From Pyrus communis (lineage: Eukaryota > Streptophyta > Magnoliopsida > Rosales > Rosaceae): a stretch of DNA of 64,000 nucleotides. Below, piece by piece: positions 1-13,079 of this stretch. The stretch spans positions 13,911,201 through 13,975,200 of the forward strand of contig NC_084808.1 in NCBI RefSeq assembly GCF_963583255.1, given 5' to 3'. The position numbers and the translations under genes were made by a program. Within the stretch, counting starts at the first letter, position 1. Every line of letters begins with the position of its first letter. Below the pieces are notes generated by a model. The model saw only the letters and a program-made list of their open reading frames with translations, was not told the DNA's origin and did no database searches.

Positions 1-304
1 TGAGGTATGAAAATATAATTTACCTAAAATTAAAATACATAACAGTGTATGATTGATTTAAAATAATATTACCGTAGCATTCCTTCATCAGTGTTAAATA
101 GTCAGAAACATAAGAAGCAACCTGTGGGAATATTGTCATGTCAAATTTGAGTTGTATTGTGTTTCCCTAGCTTCCTTGAGGTTCTAGCAATCCTATGGAC
201 ACCACAAAAAATGTTTTGACGACTACTTTGGCATGCTAACTTGCACAAATTTAATTTTTTTAATCAATACGAAGCAAAGACATTGGCTAAAGCATAGTAG
301 TGCG

Positions 305-352
<48 letters not shown>

Positions 353-3300
353 AATCCCCTCCACATAATTTTATATAAAAACAAAATAAAAAAATAAAAA
401 TAAGAGAACAATATTTGACTACTTTTGAATGAATAGAGATTTCTACTCAAAATACTTGATGTCATCGAAATCGATCATATTTTAGATCACTTTGTAAGAT
501 TATTTCTATAAAAAAAATATCAATTCAAACAAAGATAGTTTAATCAATCAGTTATAATAAATATATAAATGGTTTGTAATAATACTTTGCTGACTTCACC
601 ATGATTGGATATTATCGATTTAGTTTTCTATGCATAAAATCGTGCATTCTATCCGATCGGAGATTCGGAGGGTCCAACCCCACCGCCCAATTAATCTCAA
701 ATTACAGTCCCTGACAATGACTGTTTAATTATTTCATTTGCAAATTTGTCTAAGCATACATTACACGCAACACGCAGGGACAAGTTGCTTGAACATTTCT
801 AAAGTATTACTCCCTCTAATATTTATCAAAGCCCAATATTTGCTGCTTTTTTAACTAAAAAAAGACCAGTAGTATTCACTAGTTAATGATAACGGAAGTG
901 CATAACTTTGCTGGCTTTAGAACAGCTTCTTATTAGGCAGAAAGCGAAAACCACCTCTGTACGTATCAGTATGATCTTTAAGGTAAAAAGGCAATGCAAA
1001 GACAATAACACAAGTACACATACTTTCAAATAACACTTAAAAAAATGTGTTCGTTAGAAAGTTCTCTCAAATATGTTGCATCTAGTCATTTTTAATTTCT
1101 TTTGTCTAGTTTTTGCAGTACATTTCTAACTAATTTGACCTAAGTTCCATGAAAAACTTTTTGTAGTCCCTCATCCAACTATAAATGAATCAGACCGCTG
1201 AATCCAAACCAACAACCCCAGCGAAAAAGAAATGATACCCCATCAGTAGCTGCTTTGCTCAAAATCTCATTTAGGAACTGAAGACAATCTGTATTAGGAA
1301 TATCTGTATGAGTAGGTAGCCCTTTTTGTTATGGAGATTAGGACTTAACCTAGGTCAATCTTGATACACGTCTCGAAACTAATGCTCGCATGTAAAGCTT
1401 TAACCTAGGTCAAGAATTTACATCAACCCTTACGGTATGTTTTCGAAGGTTAATTTCAAACTGCAATAATGCATATGACTACTCTTTTTTTCTAAAGTGA
1501 CGACGAAACAAACTACTTCTCCACAACTTGCATCGGACTCCTCACGTTTTTCTAATCACAAACCCCAGCTGATAGAGATGCTTCCACATTTTTTCCAGAT
1601 TTATCACAGTTTTCACGGAGAAAAAAAGATTTGAAAATGATGGCATCCTCCCTAAAGATATCTAGAGCTGCCAGATCTTGACGATGACATGCGAAGAGAT
1701 TCTCTCTGTGACATAAATTATACGTAGGATTTGTACAAAAACACCACTCTCCATAAATTTTAGGTGGGATTACAATCTCACATTTTAATTAACTAAGGTA
1801 GAGTTTTTAATTTTTTTCTTAAATCTATTATTATTAAAGAATGAAAGGAGAATCCAAAACTATTACATCAAATTAAAAGAAAAGAGAAATTATCACAAAG
1901 AATTTGTAATTAATAAATACTCCGCTAATGAGATTTGAACTGAAGATTGAATACCATTAAATCAAATCTTAATCATAAACAAGTATATTAGAACTTAGAA
2001 CCGTGAGCCCTTAAACTAGCTCCTAGCTACCATTCCAAAAGCGCCCTTAAGCTAGCAAGTTAAAATAAGCAAGCACTACATGATTTAACTAGTGACTGGT
2101 GCCAGAAACATCATACATGACATAATCTTAGCTGCTGTAAATTATTTTCTTAATCATGCCCTATATAATACAACTTTTCGCCCATCAATTCTTTTCCCCA
2201 ACCTTCATAAAAGATAAAAATATAAAATAAAAATCTCCACGAGGGTGACGAAAGGCAACGCAGTACGGTATATGCACGCATCAGGCAATGCATTTGGCCG
2301 ACACAAATTCAAAGGAAAATAACAAAGAAATTACAAAAATGATTAAAGGGTTTTAGACGGTGGAGTCAAGCCTCCTAACTTAAGGGTCAATGCTAATTAA
2401 ACAACTAATTAAAATATATAAAAAAGAAGAAGGTTTTCTTTTCTTGCTAATCAAATTTAGAGATGGCACTGACACCAACAAAAGCACTGCTTCCAATCAA
2501 ATCAAAAACCCGATCACGTTATAGCTTATGTTCAAATTAAATGGTTCTTTTTCCTAATCATGTTGATCGCAGCATGTTCAGTGGTGGGCAAGTTTTTCAA
2601 TTGGGGAATTGAAGAATATTTTCAAAAGGAAGATATCATTGATATATATAGGAGTCATCACTGACATATTAAATTGCAATATAGCTAAGGCATGTGGCCA
2701 TTTGAAAAGAAAAACTGATAAAAAGGGACCGAGACTAAATAAAAAAAGTTTCTGGGACCTGAACGTTTGGGAAAATTATTGATTTCTTACATCTATATTT
2801 CATTTAAAATTTATTAATTTCTTGCATGGATCATAAAATACGTGCAGTACCATGAAAAATCGAGGTTCATGTGTTCATTTCAACATGCTAGGGTTCTCCT
2901 CAATAAATCGTATTCATATTTAAAGTGACTTGGTTTATACGAATTTATTTGTATTTTATTTCTAGAAACTGAATGTTTACAAAAGAAAAAAATCGTTTGA
3001 CTTTAAGCTATAATGTTAGTTAGCCCCCCGTTGAAAATTTCTGTACGTAGGTATTTGAAGTGAGGACTAACATGTGGATATATTTTGAACATATGTATTA
3101 CGTTGATTATCATTGAACGAAAAAGAACATTAATACGAGCATCCTAGAGTATACAAATCCTTATTAACTTATGTTGGTGTCATAAATTTTCTGCGTTTGC
3201 GATTAATTCTGTGTTAGTTTTAGGGGGCCTTTGAGGGGCCTTGAATAGGCTTTCATGCTATCTTAAACGAGTTTGTGATGTTTAGGCGTGCCATTGTTGG

Positions 3301-4608
3301 CTGTACCAACAAACTGATTAATTGATTGGTTTGCTTCAAGTTGCTTGCTTGTGCCACAACTGATTCAACTTCATTATCAAATGGATTGTGCCATACAAGA
3401 GTTAAATCTATGTTATGTTCATTTTTACGTCTTGGTGACAAGAACTTTATATTTCTTTGTTTTGCTACCCAGGGAGAACCAAAAACTGATCGAACTGTGC
3501 TCGAATTGGTTCACAATTCTCGTAAAGACAGTAAACAAGACAAATTGACTTGAAAGATAAAGTATTTAAAGCGATGAAACATAAGGGCAGGTTAAATGTA
3601 TTAAACAACAGAGCAATAACTTGCAGGAAAAGTAAATAACTTGAGGACAAGCAATCAATACAAGCAATTGGGCAATTTAAACATATTCAGACAAGACTGC
3701 TCGCCTCTCGGACAAGTTCTTGTAAGTACAAAGTGTGTATTGAGAAGAGATTCTAATATAGGAAATCGATACTACAAAGGAAGTAGTAGAGCTATAAATG
3801 TAAAGAATGTTTGAACTACATTGAATTTATAAAATGTAGGCTTTGCAAAGCTTTAAAGTCTTTTTGTACGTTGAGTTGAGTGTTTTTTCTTCTTCCTTTT
3901 ATAGAACCACCTCTTTCTTTCAAAGTAAGCCTTTCTCTTTTAGTTTGTTCCCTCTGATCCAAGTGGCTGAAGTGATTGCTATTAGAGTATGAGTTTTCAC
4001 CTGGATACTTGAGATTTTATCCCCTTAAAACTATGAACTTGCCACTAGAAAGTGTTTTTCCTCTATAAATTTGGACGGAATACTCCTTCTATGTGAAAGA
4101 GGGTTTTTGCCTCCTACAATTGCTACGTCATAAAGTACTTTTAAAGTTTGAGCCATGCTCTATTCATTTGCACATAAATCAAATACCGATTAAGCTTTCA
4201 GACAAATTTTAGAATGATAGGCCTTGGACAGACCAACAATCTATTTTTAATCCAAACAATTACCAAACATATCAAAATTTAACCTAGAAACTTTTATTTC
4301 AAGAAAATTATTGAACTAAATACAAGATTAACTACAAGAATTTACTGCAAATGTTATCAAATATGTAATACAAAATCCAGAATGTTACTTGGTGAAGTGA
4401 CATTTTGAACATAGACCTTTGAAAATATTTGGAAAAAAACCTAAAATAACAAGGGAGCTTTTATAGACTCGGTCATTGGTATGAAATATGGAGAGAGAAA
4501 AAAACCACATATTTACCCTAGAGGATATTATTCAAATAAGCAAATTATAGCCCAATGCTTTTCTCTGGAAATTACGAGAATTGCCATTATTTGCGTGATA
4601 GTTATAAA
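1..4608. other. AT-rich intergenic DNA, no gene recognised
   Basis: No open frame here has recognisable protein content; the short frames around 3250-3650 are mutually overlapping and low in complexity. The stretch holds a CT microsatellite at 307-349. A sentence-like match 'caaagatagttta' near 530 resembles sequence near 61340, so at least part is dispersed repeat. Nothing else could be supported. Confidence 0.6.
307..349. repeat. (CT)n microsatellite
   Basis: About 21 uninterrupted CT units are seen directly. The apparent frame across it, which encodes a run of alternating Arg-Glu on the other strand, is an artefact of the dinucleotide repeat. Confidence 0.95.
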
Positions 4609-4791
4609 TTATGTTTATTTTTTATTTTTTATTTATAACCAAACGATATTATCTACATTAGAGAGAGGGGTGAACTTAGCCTTACAATGAGCTAGCAATA
4701 ATATCGTTCAAATTTGTCTTTGGTGAGAATTGAACCTAAGACCTCTTACTTACAAGTAAAGAGGAATACCACTAGATCCTAGTACTAAATG
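4609..4791 (-). mobile_element. tRNA-derived SINE-like element
   Basis: Read on the minus strand, the sequence has a tRNA-like internal promoter. An A-box-like CTAGTGGTATT lies at 4765-4775 and a B-box-like GGTTCAATTCTC at 4725-4736, about 30 bases apart. A non-tRNA body follows and ends in an A-rich tail, seen as the T-rich stretch 4609-4636 on the plus strand. This layout is that of a pol III SINE. Two further copies lie at 5135-5385. The family was not identified by search. Confidence 0.6.
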
Positions 4792-5134
4792 ACTACACTT
4801 GTTTATTTTTGAATTGAAATAAGCAAGGCACAACCTAATCACTTGAATTCCTTTAACTCTATGTTTGGTAGACTTTTTCTTTAAAAACGCTTTTATTAAT
4901 TTTGAAAGCATTTCCAAACAAACTTGAAATCAAGTAATGAATTCTAAAAATGGTAACTAAAGGGGAAATTTGTCTAACTCTTCAAAATAAATGGTAAGTG
5001 AAATAATCAACTTAAATAGCATTAATTACATGAAATGATTAATGAGTTGCAAAGTGGGAGGGAAGAATGGGCATGACAAAAAATTGAAAATGGTGCCCTA
5101 GCTCAAATTTGGAAATTTGATGACATGAAGATAT

Positions 5135-5385
5135 TAACTATACTAAGGAGTGAGAGAGTGAGTTAAGCTTCACAATAGGCTAGTAGTGATGTGATTTAAA
5201 TTCGTCTTTGATGAGAATCAAACCTAAGACCTTATACTTGTATTCCTCTTCACTTGTAAGCGAGAGGTGTTAGGTTCAATTCTTGCCAAAGACGAATTTG
5301 AACCACATTATTGCTAACCAATTGTGAGGCTTAGCCCACTTTCTCACCCTCTTAATGTAGATAATATGGTTTGTTAAAAATAATA
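5135..5385. mobile_element. Head-to-head inverted pair of SINE copies
   Basis: Two copies of the SINE at 4609-4791 sit in opposite orientation. The left half (about 5135-5232) is on the minus strand with B-box-like GGTTTGATTCTC at 5213-5224. The right half (about 5240-5385) is on the plus strand with GGTTCAATTCTT at 5273-5284 and the shared body ending near AATGTAGATAATAT. The left copy lacks its 5' end. Together they make an imperfect palindrome of about 240 bases that could fold back as RNA. A foldback element is an alternative reading, but the pol III boxes favour SINEs. Confidence 0.55.
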
Positions 5386-5502
5386 ATTGAGTTTTACTTA
5401 ACAAACCCTTGGATTGATATCCACTTTTCTAAAATAACAACAAAAATAATTAAACTTTTTAGGATTACAAATTTACGAAGATAATATTTTTAATACAAAT
5501 AC

Positions 5503-5515
5503 ACACACACACGTG

Positions 5516-5552
<37 letters not shown>

Positions 5553-5576
5553 GTATGATATACATATACACACACA
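5503..5576. repeat. Compound microsatellite (AC)n-(TA)n-(GTAT)n-(CA)n
   Basis: Adjacent short runs of AC, TA, GTAT and CA are seen directly. The central alternating purine-pyrimidine block could form cruciform or Z-like DNA. No coding content. Confidence 0.9.
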
Positions 5577-6689
5577 CACTGAGAATATTAGAGATATGAG
5601 TAAGGACAACAATGAACCAATTATAGACGATGATTTAATCTAAGATCGTACACGTATAATTGAAAAATAACATCACTAAACTGTAATGCTATTGTAATAA
5701 AATGTTTTTGAATAAGTCAATTTTGTTCTAACGAAATAGATGGGGTTTCGTAGTTGAGTGGAGATGAGCCAACCCACAACAATTGTCCAAGTCAGAGAGA
5801 TAATATGGGCAGCGCATAGCATGAACCTTACCCCTTTGCCTTGTGCGGGACCTCGAATTCACCTTTCAACATGTCTATGATTAGTCGTCTGACTCATATA
5901 TAACCCACAACTATGGACTCTGGCAGCTCATGATATGGACGTAAAGCTATTGCCTACCTCCTACCCTACTGGTTGGGCAGCCTATTTCTAGTTTCATTTT
6001 CTATGGTCCATATCTCCTCTACCGTTTCGTCAAGATAAAAGTCCGTATCCCTGAGATATGTGGACTATTACTATGATATACTCGTAATTTGCCTATGCAT
6101 ATTTTGGATTATGGTGCTGATTAAGCAAAAAAAAAAAGAGAAAATGATTTTCGAATATTCATGTTCTGCTTATATATACATCACTTGATTAGTTTTGTTC
6201 TTGGATTATGTTTGTTTTATTCAAATTGCATGTCTGAAATAAACGGCAACATGCATATGGTGAAAATGAGTATGCGAACACCAATTTCTTAAGTGAAAGT
6301 AACACGACTCAACTCGTCTATCCCTTTGTCGTATCTTCTATGTACATAAGGAACAAGATTCATAGTTTCCTATCATGAATTACGATGCTAAGTTTTTGTT
6401 TCATACGTAGAATGTTACATTGTATTCAATGTAAAATGAACAACTCAAATTTAAAGAAACATAATATCCTCCTCATCTTTATATTAGATGCCTCATTTTA
6501 GACTTTTGTAGACTAGACATTTATGTTTTTTGAGTTTTTGATTAAGCTTTTAAAACATTTGATTAAGATTCTCATACTCGAACTATTTCAGATTAATTGA
6601 AATTAATTTACATTTAAATATCTGCTATATATTTTAAATAATTTTAACTATATTTAAATCTAAAAAATTTAAACTTTCGTAATCTAAAT
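5577..6689. other. Intergenic DNA, nothing recognised
   Basis: No gene is supported. A moderately GC-richer patch at about 5750-6060 has no long frame and no domain I recognise; it may be an old insertion. The remainder is AT-rich. Confidence 0.5.
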
Positions 6690-7262
6690 GTACACCCACG
6701 CCAAATGGAAACGTACCAACATTAAATGAAAACATACCAACGTCAAATGAAAATGTACCAACCCCAAATTAAAACGTACCCAATTATAAACTATATTAAA
6801 ATGAATATTCACCTTTTTGGAATGTTTAAAAATATGTTTGATTCATACACAATGCTCTAGATGGTCTTGTTTTTTGTTAGATAAGTCTATGGAACAACTT
6901 TTAGTTGATCATAGATAAATCCTTATTATTGTAGATAATGCTAAATAATAACAATAAATTATATAATTTTGAATTAACAAAAAAACTATTGTCCGTTAAT
7001 TAATGATTTTTTCTATAAATAATAATAATTAATTAAAGTAATTTAAACTTTTATATTGTTAATGACTCTTTTTATAAAAAAATAATTAATTAAAGTAATT
7101 TCTCATTATCAGGACAAAAAGTAATAACACTTATGTTTTGAAAACAAACGTACCAAAGATTTAAATGTACCAAAAATTCAAATGTATCAAGAAGCCAAAT
7201 GGACCAAAAATTCAAATGTACTATTATAATCAAACGTACCGATATAACCAAATGTACCTAAC
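6690..7262. repeat. ACGTACC-type minisatellite in two blocks
   Basis: Block one (about 6700-6783) has four units of about 21 bases on the pattern CAAATGAAAACGTACCAA. Block two (about 7145-7260) has about six shorter units with the same core, AAATGTACCAA. The 360 bases between them are AT-rich and low in complexity. The recurrence of the core in both blocks suggests one dispersed element with internal repeats, but its ends are not visible. Confidence 0.65.
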
Positions 7263-7990
7263 AACGAATTTTGTTACATTATATTTAATTTACTAAAATA
7301 AATATTTTAATAAAAATTAAAAAAAAATCTTAAATCATCATAATAAGAGATGCATAAAAATAAGAGAAAAAAAAATGGAATACTAACGTGAATAGACTTC
7401 TAATGAAATAAAATTAAAATACCAAAATTGTAGGGAAAATGTTTAATCAAATTTGCAAAAAGAATAGATGTTCAGTCTATAATATTTAAAAACGACGCGT
7501 CTATATCAAAATGTCTCTTCCGATTAATCTCGTGATACACTTACAACCACATAATATTGTAACTAAACTCTTCTTTTGAAGTAACCGTGGCCAATATTTT
7601 ATCTTTATCTAGTCTTTAGTGTCTTCGAATGCATCTTCTAGGTTCCATAAGTGAGAATCATAAACGTAAAAGAGTTAATTAACTTCGACAGAAAAAAAAA
7701 AGTTAATTAACAAAAGATTCTTCGATAAATCGTATCTTAATACAGAATTACAGATAATTACGAATCATACGATACAAAAGGAATATTATTTGTTATAGAG
7801 TTTTATTACTTACCAACCAACTCAGTCGATAAAATCCCAAGGCTTTTTCTCAAAAGATTAAACTTAAAAAAAAAAAAAAATTCAAACTTTTTGGGTTGCC
7901 AAAAAGTTCACAGTTCCCCTCCACCCTTTCCAAGCACTAAAAAAGAGGAAAACCGAGTCCCCACAATCATCCATCTTCTTCTTCGTCTCT
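7263..7990. other. AT-rich region upstream of the receptor kinase gene
   Basis: No coding content. It runs into the likely promoter and leader of the gene starting at 9080. CT-rich sequence before 7990 (tccatcttcttcttcgtct) is typical of plant 5' leaders, so transcription probably starts near 7900-8000. I cannot place a TATA box with confidence. Confidence 0.4.
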
Positions 7991-7993
7991 ATC

Positions 7994-7994
<1 letters not shown>

Positions 7995-8032
<38 letters not shown>
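7995..8032. repeat. (GA)n microsatellite in the kinase gene leader
   Basis: About 19 GA units are seen directly. GA/CT tracts are common near plant transcription starts and in 5' UTRs. This one lies about 1 kb before the start codon at 9080, or about 0.5 kb in spliced RNA if the proposed leader intron is real. Confidence 0.9.
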
Positions 8033-8034
<2 letters not shown>

Positions 8035-8239
8035 AAGAGAGACTCAGCAGCTCAGCACAGATAGCACACGCAGCGAAAGAGATAGAACAGATGTGAAAAA
8101 TGATGGAAGCATGCTTTGTCGGCCATTAAAGCTTCAACCCAAGAGCTCTGGTCCCTTCTCCTCTCACACCCATCATTCCATTCACGACAGTCAGTACCCC
8201 CATAAGCTCCAACTTAACTCCAGCACTTGCCTTTCCCCT

Positions 8240-8266
8240 TCTCTCTCTCTCTCTCTCTCTCTCTCT
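8240..8266. repeat. (CT)n microsatellite in the kinase gene leader
   Basis: About 13 CT units within the presumed 5' UTR of the downstream receptor kinase. Two overlapping short frames that cross it are repeat artefacts without domain content. Confidence 0.85.
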
Positions 8267-8565
8267 TCTGGAATAAAATATTCCAAGAAAGATGTTTCTT
8301 TGAATCTACTGAGTTTCTTGCTGCAAAAAGGCGCAATAAAGGTGTGGGCTTTGAGATATTTCTGCGCAAATCTTGGCCTCTAGACCGGAGATCCCCACCA
8401 TTTGTCGGAAAAGGCGAACTGGGTTTGTCTCACTTTTTTCTTCTGGTTCATAATTCCCATGGTTTTCAGTTTGTCACTTGAGGAAGTTACTGCCCCCCAC
8501 TGCCGCTGGACTTGCTGCTTACATTGCCATTTCTTTTTTCTATGAGCGTTCTTAGACATTGAGAG

Positions 8566-9069
8566 GTATGTTCTCAGCTCTAATATGGTTAATTTACTTT
8601 TCAGTTTTGGTGCCTTTTTTAATGACTGATTTGTTAATCTTTACTCTTGTCTGGTTATTTTGATCATTCAGTTTGAGTTAGTAATTTGCTAAATTAATTT
8701 TTTTATGTTATTGGGTTGCTTCAAATGACTGTGTTATTCCTGCCCTTTTAGCATTTAGGTGTCTACTTCACTTTTAGTCTCTTTCTGTCATGTATTTATA
8801 TTGTTGAGTTATCGAAATATCGAAGTTTGTTCTTTCAAATGGATGGTTTGATTCCCTAATGACTTGGTATACTTGGATTTTGTGCTGTGAAACACTCAAA
8901 CTGGTCTGTTTAAACCAGGTTCCGAATTATCAAATTCTTTTATTATTAGAAATCTGGTTGTATTTTACTTGGTGTTGAGGATTAGTTTATGTGTATTACT
9001 TTGCATCTGATGAGCTTGGATGAGCAGGTGTTTAATTATCTGATTATGTTGTGATTGTGCTCATTTCAG
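8566..9069 (+). other. Probable 5' UTR intron of the receptor kinase gene
   Basis: The donor context GAGAG|GTATGTTC at 8566 and acceptor TGCTCATTTCAG at 9069 bound a T-rich 504-base stretch, with ATG ten bases after the acceptor. T-richness and both splice sites fit a leader intron. Transcript data were not available, so this is inferred from sequence alone. Another acceptor (GAGCAG) near 9028 is possible. Confidence 0.5.
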
Positions 9070-9079
9070 TGTTACTAAA

Positions 9080-12000
9080 ATGACGAAAGCATTTGAGGTG
9101 AGGAGGGCTTTGGAACTGCAGTTTGGGAGCATTTTACTTGCCTTAGCTCTACTTGCTTCTATTTCAGAGGGGTTGAATAATGAAGGGCTCTGCCTTTTAG
9201 AGCTGAAGAAAACTATGCAGGATGGATTTGATTTTTTGGGAAATTGGAACTCCTCTGATCAAACACCTTGCGGATGGATGGGTGTAAATTGCTCTTCCGG
9301 TTACGATCCAGTGGTCAAAGGTCTTGATTTGAGTTCCCTGAATCTTTCGGGAGTCCTCAGTCCTAGCATTGGTGGTTTGGTCCACCTAACTTCTCTTGAT
9401 CTTTCAGACAATGGTTTCGTGGGAGGTATTCCTAAGGAGATAGGAAACTGTTGGAGTTTGGAAAGAATTTATCTGAACAATAACAAGTTCACTGGCCAAA
9501 TACCTTTGGAAGTGGGTAAGCTGTTAAATTTAACAGTTTTGAACCTTTGTAATAACAGAATCAGTGGTCCGATTCCAGATGAGATTGGGAACTTGTCTTC
9601 ACTGGCTGAGTTCGTGGTATACACCAACAATATTACTGGTTCAATACCTCATTCCCTTGGGAATCTCAAGAATCTGGTAACGTTTAGAGCTGGGCAGAAT
9701 GCTATTTCTGGTAGCCTACCGGCCGAAATAGGTAGATGTGAGAGCTTGCAATTGCTTGGTCTCGCCCAAAATTCTATAGGAGGGGAATTGCCTAAGGAGT
9801 TTGGGATGCTTCAAAGCTTGACAGATGTGGTTCTGTGGGGTAACCAGGTATCAGGATTTATACCCAAGGAGCTTGGAAATTGCTCTAGCCTTGAGACTAT
9901 TGCTTTGTATCAGAACAATCTTGTGGGGCCTTTACCTCCAGAAATTGGGAACCTCAAGTCATTGAGGAAATTGTACATTTACAGGAATGGCTTGAATGGA
10001 ACCATTCCAAGGGAATTTGGAAATCTTTCTTTGGCATCTGAGATTGATTTCTCGGAGAACTATTTGACAGGTGAGATCCCATCAGAGATAAGTAAGATAA
10101 AAGGTCTAACCTTACTGTACCTGTTCCAGAACCAGCTTACGGGTGTGATTCCAAATGAACTGAGTGGCTTGGGGAACCTGACTAAGCTTGACCTTTCCAT
10201 TAATAATCTCAGAGGTCCTATCCCCGATGGGTTTCAATATTTGACTCAAATGTACCAGTTACAACTGTTCGACAATTCTCTAAGCGGTAGCATACCGCAG
10301 GGGCTTGGACTTCACAGCCGACTGTGGGTAGTTGATTTATCCGATAACTTACTGACAGGAAGAATACCTCCATATATTTGTCGATATTCCCATCTAATTT
10401 TGTTGAACCTGGAGTCTAATGATCTGATCGGAAATATTCCGGCTGGAGTCTTGAACTGCAAGTCATTGGTGCAACTTCGTCTTGTTGGAAACATGCTTAC
10501 TGGGAGCTTTCCTTCGCAACTATGCAGTTTGCCAAACCTTTCTGCAATTGAGTTGGATCAGAACAAATTCACTGGTCCAATTCCTCCAGAGATTAGGAAC
10601 TGCCAAAAGTTGCAAAGGCTTCATATTTCAGACAACTACTTTACGTCTGAGTTGCCAAAGGAGATAGGATATCTGTCTCAACTGGTGACTTTCAACACGT
10701 CATCCAATTTGTTCACTGGGCGGATTCCACCAGAAATCGTTAACTGCAAGATGCTTCAACGACTTGATCTCAGTCGAAATAGGTTCATGGGTGCTTTGCC
10801 AAATGAGCTGGGAACACTTCTGCAACTAGAGCTTCTCAGGCTTTCAGAAAATAATTTCACGGGAAACATACCAGCAGAATTAGGAAACCTCTCCCATTTG
10901 ACTGAGTTGCAGATGGGTGCCAACTTGTTTTCTGGTGAAATACCACCAGAATTGGGTTCTATTTCAAGCTTGCAGATTGCAATGAATCTGAGCTTTAATA
11001 ATTTCAGTGGGAGAATACCGCCAGCTCTTGGAAATCTTAATATGCTTGAATTCCTCTTGCTCAATAACAACCATTTAACTGGTGAAATTCCTAGCACATT
11101 TGAGAGTCTGTCAAGCTTACTAGGGTGCAACTTCTCATACAATGACCTTACTGGACCTTTACCTTCCATCCCATTGTTTCAGAACATGGAGATTAGCAGC
11201 TTCATCGGTAACAAAGGGCTCTGTGGCAGACCGCTTGGTGGTTGCAATGTTAATTCATCTCCTCAATCTGTTCCATCTCTGGCAAGTGGGGGTACTCAAC
11301 GCAGTAAAATTGTTACAGTAATTGCTGCTGCTGTGGGTGGCGTTTCTCTTATTCTAATTGCTGTTATCTTATATTTCATGAGACATCCAGGCCAGAGAGT
11401 TCCTTCCTTGCAAGATAAGGATGCTCTATCTCCAGATACGGATATGTACTTACCTCCAAAGGAGGGATTTATGTTCCAAGATCTAGTTGAGGCGACAAAT
11501 AACTTTCATGAAAGCTATGTTATTGGAAGGGGAGCTTGTGGAATTGTGTATAAGGCGGTAATGCGAACTGGACAGACTATTGCTGTTAAGAAATTGTCAT
11601 CTAACCGAGAGAGCAATAACATTGAAAACAGTTTTCAGGCCGAGATTAAGACCTTAGGAAATATAAGGCATCGGAATATTGTGAAGCTATATGGATTCTG
11701 CTATCACCAGGGTTCCAATCTACTTCTTTATGAGTACATGGCAAAGGGTAGCTTGGGTGAATTGCTTCATGGTGACTCTTGTAGCTTGGACTGGCCAATG
11801 CGTTTTATGATTGCTTTGGGAGCTGCCGAAGGTCTTGCTTATTTACATCATGACTGCAAACCGAAGATTGTCCACCGTGATATAAAGTCCAACAATATTT
11901 TGCTAGATGAGAACTTTGAAGCCCATGTTGGTGATTTTGGTTTGGCCAAAGTGATTGATATGCCTTATTCAAAATCAATGTCAGCAGTTGCAGGGTCGTA

Positions 12001-13079
12001 TGGATATATTGCTCCTGGTAAGCTTTCCTTTTGGTCATCTTTATTTACTTGAATAGTTATTGACTTGCCTTGTTCTCTGAGAATACTGCCGAAGAAAAAA
12101 ATATTTTTAAGGATGAAACAACTAATTTCTAGTATTTCTCATTTTTCTTTTTAAGTGATTCTATACATGTTCTACAGTAAAAATTACATCTTTTAACCAA
12201 AAAAAGTAAAGAGGAAATCTTTTCCTCCATATTGATAAATAATGTAACAATCACACCTTGGTTTTGAAGAGATATGTAACAAGAGGGAAAAGAAAAAATC
12301 AAGCATTAAATCTTAAATTCTTCACGTTTTGGAAACCACCTTCTTAACCCCTCATTTTGCCATCGGAAACCTTGAATAAGAATGTTGCTGATGTAGTTAA
12401 TTTTGAGAAAGATGACTGAATAATGTATATTTTGAAAGGGAACCAACACCCGAGCACAAAATTTGTGTATTCGTAAATAAATGCATATATGTTAACCGAT
12501 CTAGGAAGTGCTTGCCCTGATGGCTGGCTGATTTTTTGTTTGATGTGAACATGTTGAATTTTTGTTTGTTTACTTACCTCTTTCTCGCTCTGAAGTTGCT
12601 CAGTTCGTTCTTGCTTCTCATTTCTGTACTCAATTGTTTATTGAATGGTTGATAATGTACTCTTCTTCATGGCAGAGTACGCATACACCATGAAGGTTAC
12701 AGAAAAATGCGACATCTATAGCTATGGGGTTGTTCTGTTGGAGTTGCTAACTGGAAGAACTCCTGTCCAATCACTAGATCAAGGAGGCGACTTGGTCACC
12801 TGGGTGAGACACTATGTTCAAGACCATTCATTGACATCTGGGATACTCGATAGTCGGTTAAATCTTCTAGATGGACTTCTTGTTGATCACATGCTTAATG
12901 TCTTAAAAATTGCTTTGATATGCACAAGTATGTCCCCTTTTGACCGTCCATCGATTCGAGAAGTTGTCTTGATGCTTATTGAGTCGAATGAGCAAGATGG
13001 GGACTTTCCTCCGTCTCCAACTTTCAATCTTCCTTTGAAAGATGCAACGGATCCTCCTTTGAAAGATGATAGTCGGTGA
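9080..13079 (+). CDS. LRR receptor-like serine/threonine kinase (LRR-XI type)
   Basis: Coding exons 9080-12017 and 12676-13079 join to give 1113 residues, close to Arabidopsis relatives such as At2g33170 and At5g63930 (lengths from memory). The 658-base intron starts CCTG|GTAAGC and ends GGCAG|AG, splitting the Glu codon of the kinase APE motif. Order of parts: signal peptide (about 1-31), LRR N-terminal cap with the paired-Cys pattern, more than 20 plant-type LRRs (LxGxIP pattern), one membrane segment (about 743-768) and a kinase domain. The kinase has glycine loop GRGACG (816-821), Lys837, HRD 932-934 and DFG 952-954, so it is an RD kinase with catalytic residues present. It should sit in the plasma membrane and sense a peptide ligand, which cannot be named from sequence. 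Reading through the intron would give a truncated protein ending at 12052. Confidence 0.93.

Noticed and set aside
223..465. Reverse-strand frame with long Arg-Glu repeat
   Set aside because: Produced by the CT microsatellite; no other protein content.
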